Positions 58,377 through 64,000 of a stretch of DNA of 64,000 nt are shown here, piece after piece. Position 1 is the stretch's first letter, and every line of letters begins with the position of its first letter. This stretch comes from Ehretia macrophylla. Lineage: Eukaryota > Streptophyta > Magnoliopsida > Boraginales > Ehretiaceae. The stretch is from the NCBI GenBank assembly GCA_037974665.1, contig CM075765.1, positions 11,267,501 through 11,331,500 of the forward strand. The letters are read 5' to 3'. A program made the translations under genes and the position numbers. The notes beneath the pieces were generated by a model. It searched no databases. It saw only the letters and a program-made list of their open reading frames with translations, and was not told the origin of the DNA.

Positions 58377-59100
58377 CACTACAGAAAAAATTGCTCTTGG
58401 CGACGACCAAAATTTTTCTTCATGTCATCGCTAAAAGGGTATTGGCGACGGCTGGCGACAGCGTGGAGATGAAAATTGGCCATCGCCGAAAGTATCGTTG
58501 CGAATTTTTCTCCACATCGCCAATTCATCACCTTTGGCGGCGGCATTTTAGTCCGTCGCCAAATTCATCTCTGAATCGTCTCCCAAAAGTGTCGTTTCCA
58601 CACCGTCGACAATAAAACACTATCTCCAAAAACATGGTGTCTCCATTTTGTCTCCAAAAAGAAGCCGTCTTTATTCCGTCTCCAAACCGTCTAAAAAAAA
58701 AAACTATCTCCATTCTGTCTCCAAACACATTCCATCTCCACTCCGTCTCTAAAAACAAGCCATCTCCATTCCGTCTCCAAACGATTTTCGTCTCCATTCC
58801 ATCGCCAAACTGTCACCGGAAAATTCCATCACCATGTCGTTTCCATGCTGTCGCCAATCTTGAAATTATTATTATTATTTTTTTGGGAACAAATCTTTAA
58901 ATGTTATTTGAGCCTTTTTTTATAATTAAAATTATTAATTATTTATTTGTTAAAACCAGAGATAATGCTCAAACATGTAATTAAAATTATAGTTCATTCA
59001 TATTGAAAAGTATATTATACCAGGCCATTCAAAAGAACAAATTCTAAATGTAATTAAACAAAGTCTTTGTATATCTTAACATAACATAAAAATAGAAAAA
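58377..59100. repeat. Subterminal region of CACTA H with short direct repeats
   Basis: Between about 58530 and 58860 the words ccgtctccaaa, ccatctcca and ccatcgccaa recur every 15-40 bp. CACTA subterminal repeats of this kind are bound by the element's accessory protein. No coding sequence. Confidence 0.75.
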
Positions 59101-61118
59101 TTATTCTTCAGATCCATCACCGGATTGAGGTGGATCCTCATGAGCAAGTGGCATTGGAAACATCTTTGTCTGCAGTGCGATCTGTGCTCGCAGTTCTCGG
59201 AGTTTTGCATTGTTTTCTTCTTGAAGTCGTTGAAGTCGCTCGTTCTGTTCTTGTTGCATTTTATGCAATTCCTCATTCTCGGAGCGTTGCAAATCAATCT
59301 TCTCATTCAAGGGTGTTATGGCCCTAGTAGCAGCCTGCTGGATCTCTATCTTTGTGATCTGGCATCTGCCTAGTGGGTTGTGGTGTGCAAACCCAACAGA
59401 AGCAGAAGACCCGACCCCATATATGCGTCCTCTTTTGGGTTTGCCGACAGCCTGCAGAAAGAATGCATCAAAATCTATTGGTATGGCTGCTGAATCGACC
59501 TCGAATGAAACTGTGGCCTACTGCACTAGTTCGTCATACTCAGCCTGTAAATAAGATTTTTCCATACAATTTTAGACATTTCGTTGGGTATATCAAAATT
59601 TTGGGATAATATTAACTATTATCAACAAATTGTACATACTATGGTCTGTTCTGCCCTAAGGTCTGTGAATGGGCCATCAGGACCCTTGCAATGAGCCCTT
59701 ACGAAAACATCAGCCCTAGTTACTGGTTCCTCCAGCTTATCTGGCTACAAATTTTCATTCACCAAAACATAACAAAAACATTTATAATGGGTGAAATAAT
59801 TGAAGTTAATTACAACATATCATTCATTAAATTTTTCTTCATACATACCAATCTCCTTGTAGCCTCTTCATACGGGATAGGTCCCAAATGATACGAAGAT
59901 GGCCAGTTCAATCGGTTATCCGAGTTTCCCTGTGAAATTGCCCGCCATTGTGGGGTATCCCACGTTTCTTTCAACTGATCCCATATGGCATCGCCCAACC
60001 ACTTCAGCTTCTTATTACGCGTCCGTCCTTTATTAAAGAGGTCATGTATACAATTCCGGGCTTTAAAATTGAACATTCGACGAAGCATGGCTTCCTCACT
60101 GGGGAACCACTTGTAGACCCTCTACAAATAATAATTAATTAATATAACATATTATCTCAACATAATCAACACAATGATTATAACAAATATCATTACATAA
60201 TATTTACACATATTTATCATACTTGAAAATCAGCGAACCACATATCCCTAACCTCATTGGGGACCTCTGTCCAACTCGCCCAAGGCTCATAATACCCAGC
60301 GTTCATTGTTCTAGTAACTTTTTTAGTTGCTCCGTACGATGTCCATCTAAACATGATCAAAACAAAAAGTAGGATATTAAAAATCCATAACATGGGGGAT
60401 TAGTGGGAAAGGGATAGTGGTGGAAAAAAATACAAAATCAAATACTTACCCACCGTCATCAAATGTCAAATGTGTACGTTTATCAACCTGCCACGCGACA
60501 TAGGTATTGTGCGACGAGAACCCATAATATTGCCAAGGTTATATGCCTACAGGCCATTCTTGAGCTGCGGTCGATGACTCAGGTTGTTCAGGAATTGGTG
60601 TGGATTGAGGCATAAGTTCGGGCTCAGCCGCGCCATCAGCGTTGACCTGTAAATCCTCTAAACCTCGTCTGAGTCTGAACGATGATGTGGAAGGGGAAGA
60701 CTTCTCATGTGGTGACAATAGAATGTGAAAAGGTACCTGTACTGATGTAGCGTCAATAGGAGCTCTCGACGTGCTAGTATGAGTATGTAGCCTCTATTGT
60801 GAGGGATAAGAACTGTGGGAATCACGTCCTCCAAACCAACTAAAGATAAAGAGGAGCCACGACCAGTCGACGGCTGACCTCCAGATACCCATGACCAACC
60901 GAAAGCGGTGCTCCTATGGACCCACGACCAGTCATTGGGTGACATCCACTGGAGCCATGCCCAATCGAAGCTTGATCGCCAATTGATCCATGACCAGTCG
61001 AAGGATATCCATTAGCAGATGTACTGGGTGTATATCCACGGCCTGTATTTCCACATAATGACCCCGTCCCAAGGAATCATTTAATTCCACTTGTGTCTTT
61101 ATCTTTACCTGCAGCCAT
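59101..61118 (-). pseudogene. CACTA H accessory protein (Transposase_24-type) with C-terminal coiled coil
   Basis: Start ATG at 61118 (MAAGKDKDTSGIK), stop TAA at 59103-59101. The first exon encodes Gly/Ser/His-rich imperfect repeats (STGHGSIG, SIGHGSSG, MTGRGSIG, SVGHGYLE). Later pieces read NAGYYEPWASWTEVPNEVRD (about 60240-60310), FNFKARNCIHDLFNKGRTRN and KLKWLGDAIWDQLKETW (about 59960-60080), PDKLEEPVTRADVFVRAHC (about 59690-59750), and a final exon (about 59550-59101) with GRIYGVGSS followed by a long coiled coil. Stops are seen at codon 14 and near 59520. In En/Spm the corresponding protein binds subterminal repeats. Exon borders are inferred. Confidence 0.78.
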
Positions 61119-61277
61119 GTCTATTTTTCGACAAATACAAATAAGAAATTAAAAGTAGTTGATACATACATTAATAGATAGATATACATGATCCGCTGAT
61201 TTACTTATAAATTGTTTTCATCCTTTTGTAAATAAGTCGAATATGTCAACGTGATTGTTACATAATAAACAAAGTGA
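61119..61277 (-). other. Spacer between the two CACTA H genes
   Basis: AT-rich, with no coding sequence. It lies between the transposase stop at 61278 and the accessory gene start at 61118. Confidence 0.6.
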
Positions 61278-61446
61278 CTAAATATAATCTTCATCCTCAT
61301 CATCAGCGTCATCATCATCGTCGTCATCATCATCATTTTCATCATCTTCATCTTGTGAATCATCATCATCATCATCATCTTCTTCATCTTCATCTTGTGA
61401 ATCATCATCATCATCATCTTCTTCTTCTTCTTCTTCTTCAGTCTCC
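61278..61446. repeat. GAT/GAA trinucleotide repeat encoding an acidic tail
   Basis: The plus strand is a run of atc/tca/ttc triplets. On the minus strand it encodes an Asp/Glu tract with two embedded SQDED units, at the C-terminus of the CACTA transposase. Confidence 0.9.
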
Positions 61447-64000
61447 TCGTCCTCTTGCTGAGCATCATATTGAGCATGTAAATCATTAATATCTTTGTCC
61501 AATATTTCTATGTTGTCACCCGATGCATGACAAAGTGGAGGTAAGTCTGCATCAGTCAGCTGTACTTCGTCTACATTCATGTCATCTGACTGAAAAGCTG
61601 TTTGGTCTTTTCCTATACTCTGCTGTCTTGATAGGTCATATAAATTTCTTGGTCCAAGTACACTTTTAACCACAACCCACCAATCCATTCGATCCCTTCT
61701 AGCTCCTAGGTACTTACAGTAGTACATTTGTTGATCTTGTTCAGTCAAAACAAACGGTTCATATTTTTTATACTTTCTCTTAACGTTCACTTCAACTTGT
61801 TCAGTCTTAAGATAATACTTCACCTCTCTATCCTTTGTGGAATCATACCAGTCACACTTGAAAAGAACGACCCTTGTATGTTGCAATGTTGGATTATGAT
61901 ATTCAAGTTCAATAATGTCATTTAACACTCCATAGTATCCAACATCCTCAGTATTACCATCATTTATCCCTTTAACAAACACTCCACTATTGTAGGTTGA
62001 TTTTAATTTCCCAAAATATAATGTATGAAACTGGTAACCGTTGACCAAGTATCTTGACCAACTGCAAACCCGTCTAATAGGCCACATTGAAAGACATTTG
62101 GCACGATCATCAATGCCATTAGTGTCTATCAGCTGCAAATGAGAATCCGATCACTATACAAAGTCAAAGCAAAATGTTAATTTATAACCAAATATTCTTA
62201 AGATATGCTTACATGGTGATATAACCACCTCGGGAAATTGTTGTAAACTTCATATTGAATTTCTGTTGAACACAATTTGGGATAGTTTTGGCAAAGATAT
62301 TCCTCCAACATGCTGTAAAAAAAATTGTGACAGCTTAATCCTGTAGTAAAGTATGAGGAACTGTGAGTTCCAATATATGATAATTGTCATAACCGTACCT
62401 GATATAAGAGGAAACCTCTCGGAAATTGGTCAAAACATAGATGTGTGCGGCATGTCGTTCTTCATCATCTAAGTTTCGTTTTGTTTCCTTCCCGATTGGA
62501 CATCCCGGGTAAGTAATATAGATAGGCAACCATCAGGGTATTCCACCTCGTTATATTGGTTATTCTGCGAAATACTTCTTATTCTAGTAGGCACGTGCGG
62601 TTCAAAATAATAAGAACAAAAAGTAGATGTTTCGAGGATGTGATAAGCTTCACAAATTGATCCTTCAACGCGTGCTTTATTCTTGACCTTCCGCTTCAAT
62701 CTTTGCAAAAACCTCTCGAAATGATACATCCAGCGATATTGTACCAGACCACCACAGATGGCTTCATATACCAAGTGAATTGTTAAATGCTCCATTGAAT
62801 CCAAGAAAGCAAGGGGTAACATCTTCTCCAAATTGCAAAGTGTGAAGACAATATTTTTCTACATCCTTTCCAAATCGGTCATTTGAAGAGTTGTGCAACA
62901 TATGTTGGTAAAGAATAAACTTAGTTGGGCAAAAGCTTCCGAAACATGTTTCAAAAGTAGCTCACGTAATGCAATGAGAAGCAATCTTTCCATAAATACA
63001 TGACAATCGTGACTCTTCATGTGTGATATCTTCAGTTCCTTCATGTCCACACATCGGGATAAATTGGAAGCATATCCATCAGGGAGTTGTAGGTCTCTAA
63101 CCCATTCAAGTAGTGTTTTTCTCTTTGCCACAGGCATTGTGTAAACACCCATCTTCAATTTGTGCTCACCTCATAATTCCGGACGGTCATAAAAGGTTAA
63201 TATATCAATTCTAGCTTTGAGGTTGTCTTTTGTCTTACCCTTGACCACCATCACCGTGTTGAAAACATTATCAAACACATTTTTTTCAATATACATCACG
63301 TCCAAATTGTGTCGGACAAGATGTGTCTTCCAGTAAGGCAAGTGCGAGGAAATACTTCTCTTTGTCCAATTGTGCCAATCCCCAAAACTTGGTAGTTTGC
63401 TTTTTCTTATGTCATTTATTTTCAGGTAATCTTTCACTAGTTCCCACAACTGCATACCATCTAATCTTGGTGGTGCACGAGATTTTTCAACTCTACCCTT
63501 GATAAAATTCTTTTTTGTCACACCGTAATGCACTATTCGGTGGTAAGAACTGACGATGACAATCAAAAAATGAATTCTTCTTACTCGCTGGTAATCGAAA
63601 TGCTTTTGACTTATCCATACAATACGGGCATGACAGCCTCCCATGTGTGCTCCAGCCAAACAATATACCATATGTTGGAAAATCATTTATTGTCCACATC
63701 AAAGCAGCCTTCAAAATAATTTTTTTTTGTGTGGCAACATTATAACAAGGTGCACATTCCAACCATAAATTTTACAATTCTTTGATTAGAGGCTCTAGGT
63801 ACACATCAATATTCTTACCAGGATTCTTTGGACCTGGGATAAGCAGGGTTAAAAACATGAAAGAATCTTTCATGCACATCTACGGTGACAAATTGTACGA
63901 TGTCATAATGACATACCAACAAGAATAAGGTTGAGCATTTGAACTGTATGGGTTAAAACCATCTAAGCACAAACCAAGCCAAACATTTCTGGGTTCATTT
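61278..64000 (-). pseudogene. CACTA H TNP2-type transposase with DUF4218 and DUF4216 regions (5' end outside window)
   Basis: From the window edge: LGLCLDGFNPYS and PGPKNPGKNIDVYLEPL, then MWTINDFPTYGILFGWSTHG and GRLSCPYCMDKSKAF, diagnostic of the TNP2/Transposase_21 family. The NLDVMYIEKNVFDNVFNTVM segment follows. DUF4218 is at 62831-62213 (HLTIHLVYEAICGGLVQYRW), with introns predicted at 62313-62398 and 62133-62212 (GT-AG, both clear). DUF4216 is at 62132-61500 (FKCDWYDSTKDREVKYY). The protein ends in a long Asp/Glu tail. Frameshifts lie near 63520 and 62515, and stops include one after RPEL at 63171. It would catalyse excision; it is inactive here. Confidence 0.9.

Larger units (their letters stand above)
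58377..64000 (-). mobile_element. CACTA (En/Spm) transposon H, one end and most genes; continues beyond the window
   Basis: The left terminus is CACTACAGAAAAAATTGC at 58377. Inside lie subterminal repeats, a multi-exon accessory gene (59101-61118) and a TNP2-type transposase gene with DUF4218 and DUF4216 regions (61278-64000), both on the minus strand. This matches the gene order of autonomous CACTA elements. The right end is outside the window. Confidence 0.9.

Noticed and set aside
58900-59100. Search for a CRISPR array, tRNA or rRNA across the window
   Set aside because: None seen. Tandem repeats here lack spacer structure, and the tRNA-like words are retrotransposon primer sites.

Overview
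The window is plant nuclear DNA, very probably an intergenic region of a flowering plant that is rich in transposable elements. I see no host gene, rRNA or tRNA. Almost every stretch that can be identified belongs to a retrotransposon or DNA transposon, most are decayed, and several are nested. Tat-lineage Ty3/gypsy elements, a chromodomain (Del/Tekay-type) Ty3/gypsy element, Ty1/copia, L1-like LINEs with a zinc knuckle or an RNase H domain, a hAT element with a DUF659-type transposase, and CACTA elements with TNP2/DUF4216/DUF4218 proteins together point to an angiosperm. The AT-rich background suits a eudicot, but the species cannot be named.

Layout from left to right. 1-6240: 3' half of Tat-lineage element A (+), with a degenerate pol, a gene on the opposite strand, a polypurine tract and an LTR. 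6398-12881: Ty1/copia element C (-), with two 331-bp LTRs and a mildly damaged gag-pol. 13547-27083: L1-like LINE G (-), split by Tat-lineage element B (-, 16065-25634). B has lost part of its 5' LTR, and the LINE has lost its endonuclease region. 27332-27706: a Tourist-like MITE. 28597-30745: a solo LTR (-) with a perfect 5-bp target duplication. 31103-39940: a non-autonomous LTR element arranged as LTR-internal-LTR-internal-LTR, with a 3993-bp solo LTR (33992-37984) inside its second internal region. 39941-46577: a second LINE fragment, D (+), whose ORF1 is split by a hAT transposon (41630-45378) with an 8-bp target duplication. 46578-58376: CACTA remnant F (+), split by the nearly complete chromovirus E (47052-56576) and carrying a short poly(A)-tailed retroposed fragment. 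58377-64000: one end and most of the genes of CACTA element H (-), which runs out of the window.

How the genes relate. The LTR elements encode Gag, protease, reverse transcriptase, RNase H and integrase. All of these are interrupted by stop codons, mostly TAG, or by frameshifts. The CACTA elements encode a TNP2-type transposase and a second, coiled-coil accessory protein. The most interesting shared system is a gene on the opposite strand between pol and the 3' LTR in both Tat elements (A 3148-5418 minus; B 16990-19267 plus). The encoded proteins are homologous and colinear. In B the reading frame is kept across two predicted introns, and each copy has its own TATA box outside the LTR. Antisense extra ORFs are known in Tat-lineage elements (for example Grande gene 23), so the class is not new, but this pair is a good comparative case.

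Limits: boundaries come from reading repeats, target duplications and terminal motifs by eye. Family names come from recognised protein motifs, not from database searches.
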